This document shows positions 20,301 through 24,649 of a stretch of 64,000 nucleotides of DNA, one piece after another. Source of the stretch: Rhodococcus sp. H36-A4 (lineage in GTDB: Bacteria > Actinomycetota > Actinomycetes > Mycobacteriales > Mycobacteriaceae); NCBI RefSeq assembly GCF_027158005.1, contig NZ_JAPVLQ010000001.1:1-64000 (forward strand), given 5' to 3'. A model generated the notes under the pieces. That model made no database searches. It was not told where the DNA came from and saw only the letters and a program-made list of their open reading frames with translations. The number at the start of each line of letters is the position of its first letter. Position 1 is the first letter of the stretch. Both the position numbers and the translations under genes were made by a program.

Positions 20301-23240
20301 TCGCGTCTGCGGAGCTCGATATTTCTTGGCACTGCTGAACACCGGCTCCGGCAACGCTTTTCGATCGAGCTTACCGCTCGTATTAAGCGGTAGTGCGTCG
20401 AGAACGACGATCGCGGAAGGCACCATGTACGACGGAAGTGATCGGGACGCGAACTCGGCCCCCTCGGCTGCGTCGACCGTAGCGCCTGGACCGGGTACCA
20501 CGTAGGCGACAAGTTGCTCGCCGGTCGCAGTGGGAACGACGAGCGCCACGGCCTGCGAGATGGACTGGTGTGCAAGAAGAACCGTCTCGATTTCACCGAG
20601 CTCGATGCGCTGCCCACGAAATTTGACCTGAAAGTCGGTCCGTCCGATGTAGTCGATGGTGCCGTCCGCGCGCCAACGCACGAGGTCGCCGGTGCGGTAC
20701 ATCCGCTCCCCCGCGCTCCCGAAAGGGTTGGCGACGAAGCGGTCCGAGCTCAAATCGGGCCGGCCGACGTATCCACGAGCCAACTGCACGCCCGCCAAAT
20801 AGAGCTCGCCGCTTTCTCCGATCGGGCTGGGCCGGAGTAGGCCGTCGAGTACCAAAGCCCTGGTGTTCCATTCGGGAACTCCGATGGGAACAGTTCTTTC
20901 GTCCTGTACACCACTTTCGTAGTACGTCACCGAGACTGCCGCTTCGGTGGGACCGTACAAGTTGTGCAACCCGGCATCGGTCAGCTCACGAAATGCTGCT
21001 GCTGTTTCCACCGGTAACGCCTCACCGATGACGAACACATGCCGCAACGACCCGCATGTTCCGATCGGTGCGTTCGCGACGAACACCGTGAGCATCGACG
21101 GCACGAAGTCGGTGACGGTAACACTGTGTTCGGCGATCTTGTCCGCGACGTAGACCGAGTCCCGATGTCCGTCGGGAGTGGCCAGCACCATGGTGGCACC
21201 GACCTGGAGGGGCAGGAAGAAGCCCCACAGTGAGACGTCGAACGTCGTCGCCGTCTTCTGCAGGTAGACGTCGGTGGCGTCGAGTTCGTACTCCGAGCGC
21301 ATCCACTGGAGTTGGTTGTCGATCGCCGCGTGAGTGACGGCGACGCCCTTGGGTCGGCCAGTGGAGCCCGAGGTGTAGATCACGTATGCGGTGTTGTCGA
21401 GTCGCAGCGGGGAGAGGAGATCGCGCTCTTGAACGCGTGCAGAATTCAGCGCTGCGTAGTCGAGAAGGTCGACCTGCACCGTGTCGGTGCCGTCCGGTAG
21501 TTCCACCCCGTCGCGCGAGACGACGAGAACGCACAATGGTTGCGCAGAGTCGAGAATGTATGCAGTGCGATCGGCGGGATGATCCGGATCGAGCGGTACC
21601 CATGCGCCTCCGGCTTCGACGATCGCGTACATCGCAACGATCAGGTCGAGTGATCGGCGAATGGACAATCCGACCAGTGTCTCCGGGCCTACACCCTTGG
21701 CGATCAGCATTCTGGCAAGACCGCTCACGCGTGAGCCGAGTTCGCCGTAGGTGAGCGACAAGCCTTCGTAGACGAGCGCTGTGCTCTCTGGATCGAGGTC
21801 GACGCGGGCATGGTAGTCCGACAGAAGTGTCCGCTGGACCAGCTCGTGTTCTGTCTCGTTCCAGATCTCCAGTACAGAGGATCTCTCGTCGGCGGTGGCA
21901 AGCTCGAGGTCCCATACTCGAGCGCTAGGCCCTGCCGCGACGAACCGGTCGAGGAAGTCGATGAAGCGTGCGTGATTGCGTGCCGATTCTTCGGAGTCGT
22001 ACAGGTTCGGATTCGACTCGAAATCGACGTGAGTCGTGCTGCCGGCGACGCTCTGATAGAGGTTGAGCCCGAAATCCTCGATCAAACCGGTGGACAGGAT
22101 GTTGATTCCGCCGACCATCGAACCGAAGCGCAACTCACTGAAGAACAGCATGATATTGACCCAGGGTCCGAAGAACGACGCCTGCCCGCCGGCACCACCG
22201 GCGTCACGGCGGATATCTTCGTGGCGGTAACGCTGGTGCCTGAGGGCACCGGTCACTTCGGTACCGATGCGTGCCAGAAGTTCTTCGACCGTGGTGTCTC
22301 GCGACACGTCGAGGCGCAGTGGTACGACGTTGGAGACCATTCCACCCGAGCGGCGAAGTACTGCCGTGGTGCGGGCGGTGACCGGCAGACTCAGGACGAC
22401 GTCCTCGCGTCCCGTCATCTGGGCCAGGTAGGCAGCGAACGCGCTGATCACCACACTGGCCAGCGTTGAACCCGTCGCAGTGGTCAAGTCCTCGATCCGC
22501 GCGGCGTGCAACGCCGACAACGCCGTGGTGTCGATCTGGCTGACAGGTGCAGGCGCCGCACTACGTCCGGCCAGGCTCGTCACGGTCTCGATCCCCGCTA
22601 CTCGATCCGCCCAGTACTCGCGGTCGGTCTCGAAGCGCGTCGAGTCCCGATATGCAACGTCGAGGTCGTAGACCTTGGTCAGGTCCGAGGACAGATTCTT
22701 CTTCGGCTCGGTACCGTTCGCGGCCGCGGTGTAGAGCTCCGCGACACGATTCATGAACGTGACCGCACCGAATCCGTCGAGCACGACATGATGGACGCGC
22801 TCGTACCAGAAGAAGAGGTCGTCTTCGAGGTGCAGCACCGTCGCGGCGATCAACCGGTCGGTGAGCATGTCTATCGGAGCGCTGTAGTCGGCTCGCATCC
22901 ACGCGTGCGCTACTGCTCGTGGGTTGTCCTCACCGCGTAGGTCGAGGTATCCGAGTTCGTCGTCGAGGGTGGGATCGACGAATTGCCGCGGTTCTGCATC
23001 GACTTCGACGATACGAACGAACCCGGACTGCATCTCGAGCGCAGCTTCGGACGACACTCGCTGCAGAAGGTCGATGTCGAGAGCACCACGTAGTTCGACG
23101 TACTGCGCGATGTTTGCGGGAACGGACGGATCGACGTGTTGCGCGAACCACATCCCGAGCTGAGCAGGAGAGAGCGGAAACGACGACGCGCGGCCCCCCT
23201 GCGCATCCTGACCTGATCCTGCCGAACCTAGCGGGTCCAA
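2388..23240 (-). CDS. Giant non-ribosomal peptide synthetase, six C-A-T modules plus terminal C (6950 aa)
   Basis: A multimodular assembly-line enzyme that activates amino acids as adenylates, tethers them to phosphopantetheinyl carriers and condenses them. Domain order is C-A-T six times, then a C domain and an A-like tail. All seven C domains keep HHxxxDG (His pairs at 150, 1196, 2250, 3307, 4377, 5453, 6522). All six carriers keep the GGNSL serine (1011, 2066, 3123, 4193, 5270, 6335). No epimerization, methylation, reductase or thioesterase domain is visible. The first C domain differs from the other six and resembles the EntF-type domain that accepts an acyl or aryl group from a separate carrier, so an N-acylated product is likely. 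The start is TTG at 23240, with GAGAGG six bases upstream and the C domain beginning at residue 20. The gene lies 124 bases upstream of the next NRPS gene, suggesting one operon. The product is unknown. Confidence 0.96.
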   Translation of the reverse strand: MDPLGSAGSGQDAQGGRASSFPLSPAQLGMWFAQHVDPSVPANIAQYVELRGALDIDLLQRVSSEAALEMQSGFVRIVEVDAEPRQFVDPTLDDELGYLDLRGEDNPRAVAHAWMRADYSAPIDMLTDRLIAATVLHLEDDLFFWYERVHHVVLDGFGAVTFMNRVAELYTAAANGTEPKKNLSSDLTKVYDLDVAYRDSTRFETDREYWADRVAGIETVTSLAGRSAAPAPVSQIDTTALSALHAARIEDLTTATGSTLASVVISAFAAYLAQMTGREDVVLSLPVTARTTAVLRRSGGMVSNVVPLRLDVSRDTTVEELLARIGTEVTGALRHQRYRHEDIRRDAGGAGGQASFFGPWVNIMLFFSELRFGSMVGGINILSTGLIEDFGLNLYQSVAGSTTHVDFESNPNLYDSEESARNHARFIDFLDRFVAAGPSARVWDLELATADERSSVLEIWNETEHELVQRTLLSDYHARVDLDPESTALVYEGLSLTYGELGSRVSGLARMLIAKGVGPETLVGLSIRRSLDLIVAMYAIVEAGGAWVPLDPDHPADRTAYILDSAQPLCVLVVSRDGVELPDGTDTVQVDLLDYAALNSARVQERDLLSPLRLDNTAYVIYTSGSTGRPKGVAVTHAAIDNQLQWMRSEYELDATDVYLQKTATTFDVSLWGFFLPLQVGATMVLATPDGHRDSVYVADKIAEHSVTVTDFVPSMLTVFVANAPIGTCGSLRHVFVIGEALPVETAAAFRELTDAGLHNLYGPTEAAVSVTYYESGVQDERTVPIGVPEWNTRALVLDGLLRPSPIGESGELYLAGVQLARGYVGRPDLSSDRFVANPFGSAGERMYRTGDLVRWRADGTIDYIGRTDFQVKFRGQRIELGEIETVLLAHQSISQAVALVVPTATGEQLVAYVVPGPGATVDAAEGAEFASRSLPSYMVPSAIVVLDALPLNTSGKLDRKALPEPVFSSAKKYRAPQTRVEYVVAGVFEDVLGASHVGLDEDFFELGGNSLIATQLVTRVGTALGIRLGVRELFEAPTVGALASRAETAIEQGSAGPPLTAGPRPDVLPLSLAQQRMWFLNRFDPDTAAYNLPFMVRLTGDVNEVALSQAFADVVARHETLRTVYPQVDDAPQQLILRTEDVLSELSAASVDETSLVTELVEFARGGFDVAVAAPIRIALFKISDYEYVLAMVLHHIAADGSSFGPLARDMMAAYEARSNGRAPAWAPLPIQYADYALWQRRLLGLESDSASLSAQQIEFWVQALDELPDQLDLPSDRPRPSVATNGGAKSRFTIDARIHRGLTTVARAHQASLFMVVQAAYAVLLSRLSGTTDIAIGAPIAGRAHEQLDDIIGMFVNTLVLRARVEPHDSFDDLLDQVRNTNLSAFAHADIPFERLVEVLNPARSTARHPLFQVALSLEKARVSELSFAGLQVTAQELDVPIAKFDLQLWLTEHQDDSGEPGRIEATFEYATDLFDASTIEGFADRFLRILEAIVADASVPLGVIDILAPDESETLTTIHGGRVESRRLLPEFLAAGVAVNPDGIAVHTSEETVTYRELDELTDRYARYLIDRGVGPESVVALAFPRSLEMVISMWAVAKAGAAWVPVDPEYPTDRVRHMLSDSGALVGITSSTRVDELPGTCEWWAIDNAEFEEAVAGYPADGVSDEDRTAPLRLDHPAYIIYTSGSTGLPKGVSVTHRGLSGLIDQSVDLYRVTPASRFLHVISPSFDPSVLEWALTASAGATLVVAPPSIIGGPELHRLLADVAVTHAIITPAVLGSVDPVGLDDLELLSVGGEASAADLIARWAPGRRFFNAYGPTETTIVSTRGELFVGEPITVGRPVPGVGALILDSRLQPVPAGVAGELYLSGDAVARGYFKRAGLTSDRFVADPYSNAGTRMYRTGDIVRWTKDFAIEYVGRSDFQVKVRGFRIELGEIDAALETFPAVTFAATLGREIQSGQTALVSYVHGSVSIDKDELSKHVGRLLPNYMVPSVIVVLDEVPLTPIGKLDRRALPEPELGISFRQFRAPTTPIEETVATVFSDVLGVPVVGLDDDFFELGGNSLLATQVVSRLGVALDASVPVRMVFEASSVALLAVRVEQSAGEGGRIPLVASTRPDQVPLSLAQQRMWFLNRFDTDSTAYNIPFALRLTGELDVAALQVAIMDVIDRHESLRTVYPDTVDGPRQCILDAAQTVPSLMPIQTSAADIQRQVFALASTTFDVTVNVPIQARLFEIGPREHVVAMVVHHISADGWSMGPLARDIMIAYAARTAWEHPAWLPLAVQYADYSLWQRSVLGSEKDSTSLISSQVHYWADMLAGLPDQLDLPTDHPRPSRQSYKGSSVRFEIPAHMHRELSLLALAHNASLFMVVHGALAVLLSRLSGTSDIAIGTPVAGRGDAALDDVVGMFVNTLVLRTDVDASTSFSEQIGRAREVALGAFGHADLPFERLVEVLNPTRSQARHPLFQVMLSFENLTRTHVDLPGLSVDSVALDAEVAKFDLQLNVVESIGDDGRGQGMSAEFTYAIDLFDAETVRSFASRFVRVLEAVVADSSVAVGDIDLLDIGERKRVVSTWNRTRHDVAPGLTLVDLFDRQVEATPEASALVYEDERLTYSEFDSRVNRLARHLISIGVGPDMLVGLAIGRSVELLVGMYAIVKAGAGYVPIDPTQPTERNEYIIATASPVCVLSTMRDHLDLGVIDVIDIDDLNVDGYSNAAVSDDDRLCPLRESNTAYVIFTSGSTGRPKGVAVAHSAIVNRLLWMQNEYPIDAADVVLQKTPSTFDVSVWEFFWALQNGASVVVAAPDGHRDAAYLLELVQREQVSVAHFVPSMLAVFVPEVEVRRAAGSSLRLVFASGEALAPTTAQSLRRALPRVALHNLYGPTEAAVDVTYHPVSDVDTVVMPIGMPVWNTSVFVLDARLSPVPVGVAGELYLAGAQLARGYVGRPDLSADRFVANPFAQSGNRMYRTGDVVRWNRGGELEYIGRSDSQVKLRGLRIELGEIEAVLLENTSIQQAAVSVRGEQLVAYVVTAPDTDLRPVREMLASRLAEYMVPSVFMPLTEFPLGATGKLDRRALPDPVYVQREYREPVSPTEQAVASVFAEVLDATEVGLDDDFFELGGNSLIATRVVTRLGAALDAEIGVRTLFENPSVAALARAIAERAGAGRRRPLVPQVRPELVPLSLAQQRMWFLNRFDTASGVNNIPVAVRLSGLLDRQALNVAVADVLDRHESLRTIFPEVDGSGHQLILPTNKVIPDLAPIEISGDDIFSVLEEVATTGFDVTVELPLRARLFEISPTEHLLVLVVHHISTDGFSMGPLTRDIMTAYIARSEGVQPNWLPLPVQYADYSLWQRDMLGHESDPESLLTQQQNYWKSALAGIPAQLDLPVDHPRPAVASNQGAGVSFLVGQSTVDVLTDLAHHHASSLFMVMHSAFAVLLARLSGTEDIVVGTPVAGRGESALDDLIGMFVNTLVLRTPVDMRARFDEVLAATRTTDLQAFANADVPFERLVEVLNPARSQARHPLFQVMLSFQNMELTDLELPGLSVSMVDFETKGSKFDLQLTISQKTDEHGTDAGLSCLFTYATDLFDAATVEAMAARFQRILRAIEVDPAIIVGDIDFQAPEEYNRLVRTVNDTEHAVDDTETLASLFDAQVGRTPNAPALVLASETDAPSPVLTYAEFDARANALARYLVGRGVGPESTVALVARRSFELLIGMYAIIKSGAAYVPLDPDQPASRNEHILASARPVLVLATEDTANSITADAPVCVFDKLDLDDVSTSAITDADRTRPLRPDNPAYLIFTSGSTGLPKGVSISHRAIVNQMLWRQEIYRLTAADVLIQKTPATFDVSVWEFFWGLENGASLVIAPHDAHRDPGRITRIIEREQVTLAHFVPSVLSVYVTDVDTDACRSLRLLFVGGEAFTPSAVARVRRVFPGAELHDLYGPAETAVDVTFHAVTDVDTETVPIGVPLWNTRAYVLDQRLHSVPAGVLGELYIGGVQLARGYASRADLTAERFVADPFGENGARLYRTGDVVRWNSAGELEYVGRSDFQVKLRGQRVELGEIESSVRAGAENVDDAVVVVHSDARAGDRLIAYVVPRPGHGVDTDALRAAVKMSLPSYMVPSVFVTLDAFPLNASGKLDRHALPVPSAEVVQFRAPVTPIEEIVAQVFTNVLGTARVGLDDDFFELGGNSLVAMQLVSRLGTALDSSVGVRELFENSTVGALAASVERKAGTGGRKALGPQNRPALIPLSLAQQRMWFLNRFDPESAVNNIPAAIKLTGALDVAALAAAVGDLTSRHESLRTVYPDHDGSGYQKILSVGEVTLDLTPVDVSEDDLPTRMYELAATGFDVTLHVPFRTQLFRIGTHEHVLMFVAHHIAADGFSMAPLARDVMTAYVARSEGHEPGWPMLEVHYADFAIWQREVLGSESDPGSLLAQQETFWRDALAGLPDEVTLPTDRPRGETASGHGAVVSFDVTADVHRRLSALARDNNASLFMVVHSAVAVMLARMSATDDIAIGTPIAGRGDAALDDVIGMFVNTLVLRTDVDAASTFRELLVTAREVDLAAFAHSDIPFERLVEVLNPERSQARHPLVQVLLAFQNIRRTGFDLPGLTVAPVDVDAATARADLQLTVTESAAVDGTPDGLRVFWTYATDLYDRATVEEFGARLLRVLDAVVEDEHIVIGEIDLLGAEERVRVTSTWAGVDGIDPSVSTLAEMFDQQVLRSPQSCAVVFGEERLSYRELDDRSNRLARHLMSTGVGPESLVAVALPRSVDLVVTLLAVIKAGGGYVPVDPTNPADRIAYVLADAAPTALVTWSGREFSVPAGLGCVEIDAVDLSVFGSAAVDDVERARPLRPTDVAYVIYTSGSTGRPKGVVVPHVAVARLMANTDGLFEFDSSDVWTLFHSYAFDFSVWELWGPLLHGGTLVVVDYFTSRSPEAFRELLIRENVTVLNQTPSAFYQLAAVDRVSTASEGSLQLRYVIFGGEALELRRLSDWFDRHGENGPELVNMYGITETTVHVSHRRIDRELVSSATGSVVGAAIPGLRVYVLDSRLAPVPVGVAGEMYVAGGTLARGYLGRTDLTATRFLANPFSGTAAHASGSLMYRTGDVARWTIDGDLEFVGRADDQVKIRGFRIELGEIESALSSQDPVGQVAVVLRTDRHDTHQLVAYLVPVVGSSIDVQKLRTEVAAVLPEYMIPSAFVVVSEIPLTVNGKLDRRALPEPVFEVREFKAPTTPIEEIVAEIFADLLGVDRVGVDDDFFELGGNSLIATRVVSRIGAAVDSVVPVRALFESRTVERLALEVERSGKSGRVALVARTRPNEIPLSLSQRRMWFLNRFDPTSTAYLVPFALRLSGELDVAALGAAVADLISRHESLRTVYPESENGPVQKILHPSRSIPELPVSDVAPDALSEHIASLASTQFDVTTEVPMRIELYRTSATEHVLAMVAHHISVDGVSVGPLARDLMTAYAARATGTEPGWTPLPVQYADFSLWQSDVLGSEEDANSTAAQQISYWTDALADLPDELTLPSDRARPATQSFAGGSVEFEIDAELHEGLRDLARKQGGTLFMAVHAAFAGLLSRLSGTGDIAVGTPIAGRGDRALDDLIGMFVNTLVLRTHVDGALPFAELIDRAREADLGAFANADVPFERLVEVLNPVRSTARHPLFQVGFSFQNQGVTEVALPGLDIAALDIESGVAQFDLHLIVVDRYSESGVPAGMSAEFTYAKDLFDHTTVSTIATRFVRLLESVVERPDARIGDIDLLGIAERELVLESWNSTDHSVHSEATLVSLFDEQVAIRPDSTAVVEGDQRWTFHEFDSRVNRLARYLIARGVGPETLTALAIRRSADLVVAMFAVAKTGGAYVPLDPDQPLERVEYILETAGPVLLLSKSSDGSRFSDHSVLDIPMADIAGLDLSVHSDAPITDAERAAPLRAGNSAYVIFTSGSTGRPKGVAVSHAAIANQLMWKRTEFDLGSQDSILLKTSATFDLSVWEFWSAPTSGATLVIAGPDEHRDPARVNDIIRKESITTLHVVPSMLTALMVDGDGVLPPSLKRVLAIGEALPGDTARRFVEHNEGALFNLYGPTEAAVSVTSHRVRSDESARVPIGRPEWNTQAYVLDTRLHPVPAGTIGELYLAGKQLARGYLGRPDLTADRFVANPFDPSGGRLYRSGDLAFWDVHGELVFAGRSDFQVKIRGFRIELGEIEAAMRALNTLADSAVIMHSDALTGDRLVGYLVPSESRTIDIDEVRTALGTSLPSYMVPSHFVVLTSLPLNANGKLDRAALPAPVFESTEFRAPTDPVEQIVARVYSELLGVARVGLDDDFFALGGNSLVATQLVARLGAALNASIPVRSVFEAPTVGALAARVESHVGQGARVPLIARPRPESVSLSLAQQRMWTLNQVDRTSDAYNIPVAIRLTGALDVTALRAAVGDLFRRHEILRTRYPDTDHGPVQSVVPMSEVLPGLEVRKISAAEVPVVVGDVVTAGFDVAARVPVRAELFSISETNESEFVLVFVAHHISADGFSMRPLIRDVMTAYIARTAGDAPLWTELPVQYADYALWQREVLGSEDDPDSVLSKQIDYWAETLVGAPEQIALPTDFPRPARASLRGGRSEFTVPSDIAARVQKTAREHNATVFMVVHGALAVLLSKLSGDQDITVGTPVAGRGDAALDDLVGMFVNTLVLRTKVSPSTTFADLLTEVRETDLSAFAHADVPFERVVEVAGHKRSAAYSPLFQVMLTFQNLATGTFALPGLKVSALESGLEQAKVDLQLTAVERFDESGDLTGIDAVFNYATSLFESKTIELFAQRFTRVLDLLTSDPSSVIRAVDIRSEAERAGPAPKPKTIDDLPELVSAAAAVAASSIALSHAGTSVTFGQLDEKLSAVSKSTGGALKPEAVLSVALTGLLPGILPALGADGFAATVASLISDAQAFIADPGGPGVTMQ
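2421..2699 (-). other. A-domain-like C-terminal tail of NRPS 1 (putative docking element)
   Basis: Residues 6848-6940 continue the C domain into what looks like the first 90 or so residues of an adenylation domain (IALSHAGTSVTFGQLDEKL). The match then degenerates and the protein ends ten residues later. The tail is homologous to residues 17-105 of the second NRPS. It cannot be catalytic, because every A-domain active-site motif is absent. Confidence 0.6.
2721..4073 (-). other. NRPS module 7: terminal condensation domain
   Basis: Residues 6390-6840, with SLAQQRMWTLNQVD at the start and HHISADG at 6522-6528. No A or T domain follows in this protein. The matching A-T pair opens the next gene, so this module works across two polypeptides. 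Confidence 0.82.
4107..7271 (-). other. NRPS module 6: C-A-T
   Basis: Residues 5324-6378. C domain with HHISVDG at 5453-5459; A domain about 5790-6292 with the phosphate-binding FTSGSTGRPKG loop at about 5946-5956; carrier serine 6335 in DDDFFALGGNSL. Specificity residues read DLWHLILVS. The ILVS end is shared with module 1, which may mean related substrates; I do not recognise the code. Confidence 0.77.
7305..10505 (-). other. NRPS module 5: C-A-T, predicted threonine
   Basis: Residues 4246-5312. C domain with HHIAADG at 4377-4383; A domain about 4715-5225 with YTSGSTGRPKG at 4866-4876; carrier serine 5270. Specificity residues read DFWNIGMVH, the standard threonine code. The core NMYGITETTVHVS is also typical of Thr-activating domains. 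Confidence 0.83.
10530..13715 (-). other. NRPS module 4: C-A-T, serine-like
   Basis: Residues 3176-4237. C domain with HHISTDG at 3307-3313; A domain about 3640-4148 with FTSGSTGLPKG at 3802-3812; carrier serine 4193. Specificity residues read DVWHFGLVD, one change (Ser to Gly at the 301 position) from the serine code. YGPAETAV replaces the usual YGPTEAAV in core A5. Serine or a close relative is likely. Confidence 0.75.
13746..16883 (-). other. NRPS module 3: C-A-T, predicted serine
   Basis: Residues 2120-3165. C domain with HHISADG at 2250-2256; A domain about 2585-3075 with FTSGSTGRPKG at 2738-2748; carrier serine 3123. Specificity residues read DVWHFSLVD, identical to the known EntF serine code, so L-serine activation is the best prediction. 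Confidence 0.82.
16911..20045 (-). other. NRPS module 2: C-A-T
   Basis: Residues 1066-2110. C domain with HHIAADG at 1196-1202; adenylation domain about 1530-2020 with YTSGSTGLPKG at 1686-1696; carrier serine 2066. Specificity residues read DPLISGAIV. This A domain (FDPSVLEWALTAS, NAYGPTETTIVST) is clearly different in type from its neighbours and its substrate is not recognised; the small, apolar pocket residues argue against serine. Confidence 0.78.
20076..23183 (-). other. NRPS module 1: starter C-A-T
   Basis: Residues 20-1055. The starter condensation domain (20-450) has HHVVLDG at 150-156 in the context FFWYERVHHVVLDGFG. The adenylation domain (475-965) has YTSGSTGRPKG at 622-632. The carrier serine is 1011. 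Specificity residues read by eye are DVWDFILVS; I do not recognise the substrate. The motif after FDVS is LWGFF rather than the usual VWEFF. Confidence 0.8.
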
Positions 23241-23599
23241 TCGAAGCCTCTCTTTCCCACAATCACACGCCCCTGATCGACTTCTGAGTGCAGCGGACGA
23301 TCAAGCACCGAATACAACAATCTCATTCTTCGTTGCGCAGTCGAAAAGAACGCACACCGATCAGAGCCAAGTTACCTTGCAGTACATCTCCGAATCCGGT
23401 TGCGATCGTTACATCTGCTTACTGATCCGCTGGGCCCCCGCCAGCAACATCTATACGGTCGGCCGAACGCTCGGCAGTGTGCACGAGCCGGCGATCTGAG
23501 ATCACGCCGCTGTTCTTCTTTCCTGAATTCGGCACCGGTCCAATCTACAGTGCTGCCGACGATCGACTCCAACTCGGCGAGGCCTGTGCGAACACCCGC
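23241..23599. other. Intergenic region upstream of the NRPS operon
   Basis: 359 bases without a convincing gene; the small reading frames here match no family I know. The region must hold the NRPS promoter. I looked for a DtxR/IdeR-type iron box and found none that fits. The only clear signal is the GAGAGG ribosome binding site at 23247-23252. Confidence 0.55.
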
Positions 23600-24025
23600 T
23601 CAGGAGGTCATGTCCAGTGAGGCGATGACCTTGGTCGGATGAATACGAACCACCAGTTCACCGGGCACCCCGTTGCGCTTGCCGAACTCTGCGGCGCGGT
23701 CGGCTCCCATGTATCGGGCCCCGATCTCGGTGGCGGTACGCACAAGGTCTTCCGGCTCCTCGGACGTCGTGGCGATTCCTTGGATCTGCACGAATCCGTA
23801 GGGCGGCTCTTCGAGGTCCACCGACAACGCGACACGCGGGTCACGTGCGATCGCGCGCCCCTTCGCCGTATCGGCACCAGTGTTGAACACGATCGTCTCG
23901 TCCGCGAGAACGAACCAGATCGGCACCACCAGTGGCCGCCCGTCCGCCGCGACGTAACCGAGCTTGCCGGTTCTCGTGCCGTAACCGAGAAATTCACGAA
24001 CCTCACTATCCGCCAGTGTTGTCAT
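23600..24025 (-). CDS. PPOX-class (probable F420-dependent) flavoprotein, Rv1155-like
   Basis: A 141-residue protein of the pyridoxamine-5'-phosphate-oxidase-like split-barrel fold, in the actinobacterial group that binds F420 or FMN. The stretch GKLGYVAADGRPLVVPIWF is the usual first strand pair. FNTGADTAKGRAIARDPRVA follows the family pattern of a basic loop holding the cofactor phosphate. The C-terminal VVRIHPTKVIAS is also typical. Length matches the family. The ATG at 24025 lies nine bases after the TetR stop and has only a weak ribosome binding site, so it is probably read through from the TetR unit. The substrate cannot be deduced. Confidence 0.82.
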   Translation of the reverse strand: MTTLADSEVREFLGYGTRTGKLGYVAADGRPLVVPIWFVLADETIVFNTGADTAKGRAIARDPRVALSVDLEEPPYGFVQIQGIATTSEEPEDLVRTATEIGARYMGADRAAEFGKRNGVPGELVVRIHPTKVIASLDMTS

Positions 24026-24034
24026 CTCGCGAGA

Positions 24035-24649
24035 CTATCGACTACCACCGACAATTCTCCGTGCGATGGTCGAATACACTGCTGCAAGTTCTGGCGCCGA
24101 GAGTGGACCGTCGGGCCGATACCATCCTGCGATTCCGACACACAGTGTCGTCACCGCCCGAGAGGCATCCTTCGGATGCTCAGTGTCGAAATCGCCCGAC
24201 TCGACGCCGTCGTGGACGATCGTGTCGAGCATGCGCTGTTGCTCGTCGCGTTGACCTATGTAGTCACTTCGGTTGTCGGCTTCGAGGCTGCGGATCTCGG
24301 TCGATCCGATGAACGCCTGATCCCGGCGATACATGTGGAACAAGAGCAACGAAGTGACGACGGCATCGAACCGGGCGCTGGGCGAAGTCCCAGCTTCTGC
24401 TTCCGCGATCCTCGACCGTTGGAGCAAATCGGCCATGGCGGCCTTCATCAGCCCCACCAGAAGGGCCTGCTTCGACGGGAAATGGTGATAAAGCCCTGGT
24501 ACGGACAGTCCGGCGCGAGCTGCGATCTCACGCACCGAAGCCCCGTGGTAACCCTGCTCGACGAACGCGGCGAGGGCCGCAGCCAGCGGCGCGGGTAGCA
24601 CCGAGCCCTCGTAGATGCGCCAACTACCTCGCTCCGCATCTCCACTCAT
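24035..24649 (-). CDS. TetR-family transcriptional regulator
   Basis: A 204-residue repressor-type protein. The helix-turn-helix lies around residues 30-70 (FVEQGYHGASVREIAARAGL, then SVPGLYHHFPSKQALL), followed by a variable ligand-binding domain. The ATG overlaps the stop of the upstream amidohydrolase gene (ATGA, 24646-24649), which selects this start over in-frame codons inside the amidohydrolase gene and implies translational coupling. It may regulate the amidohydrolase unit or the acyl-CoA ligase genes before it; the ligand is unknown. Confidence 0.9.
   Translation of the reverse strand: MSGDAERGSWRIYEGSVLPAPLAAALAAFVEQGYHGASVREIAARAGLSVPGLYHHFPSKQALLVGLMKAAMADLLQRSRIAEAEAGTSPSARFDAVVTSLLLFHMYRRDQAFIGSTEIRSLEADNRSDYIGQRDEQQRMLDTIVHDGVESGDFDTEHPKDASRAVTTLCVGIAGWYRPDGPLSAPELAAVYSTIARRIVGGSR

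Noticed and set aside
2388..23240. Dozens of long plus-strand open frames opposite the NRPS gene
   Set aside because: They are mirror frames of a GC-rich coding sequence; their translations are Arg/Ser/Pro-rich with no family features and no ribosome binding sites.
23241..23599. Possible IdeR/DtxR iron box that would mark the NRPS as a siderophore cluster
   Set aside because: The closest stretch (AAGGTAACTTGG on the minus strand) lacks the TTAGGTTAG-type half-site, so no iron control is claimed.
23372..23642. Small reading frames in the NRPS upstream region
   Set aside because: No recognisable family, no good start signal and biased composition; more likely leader and promoter DNA.
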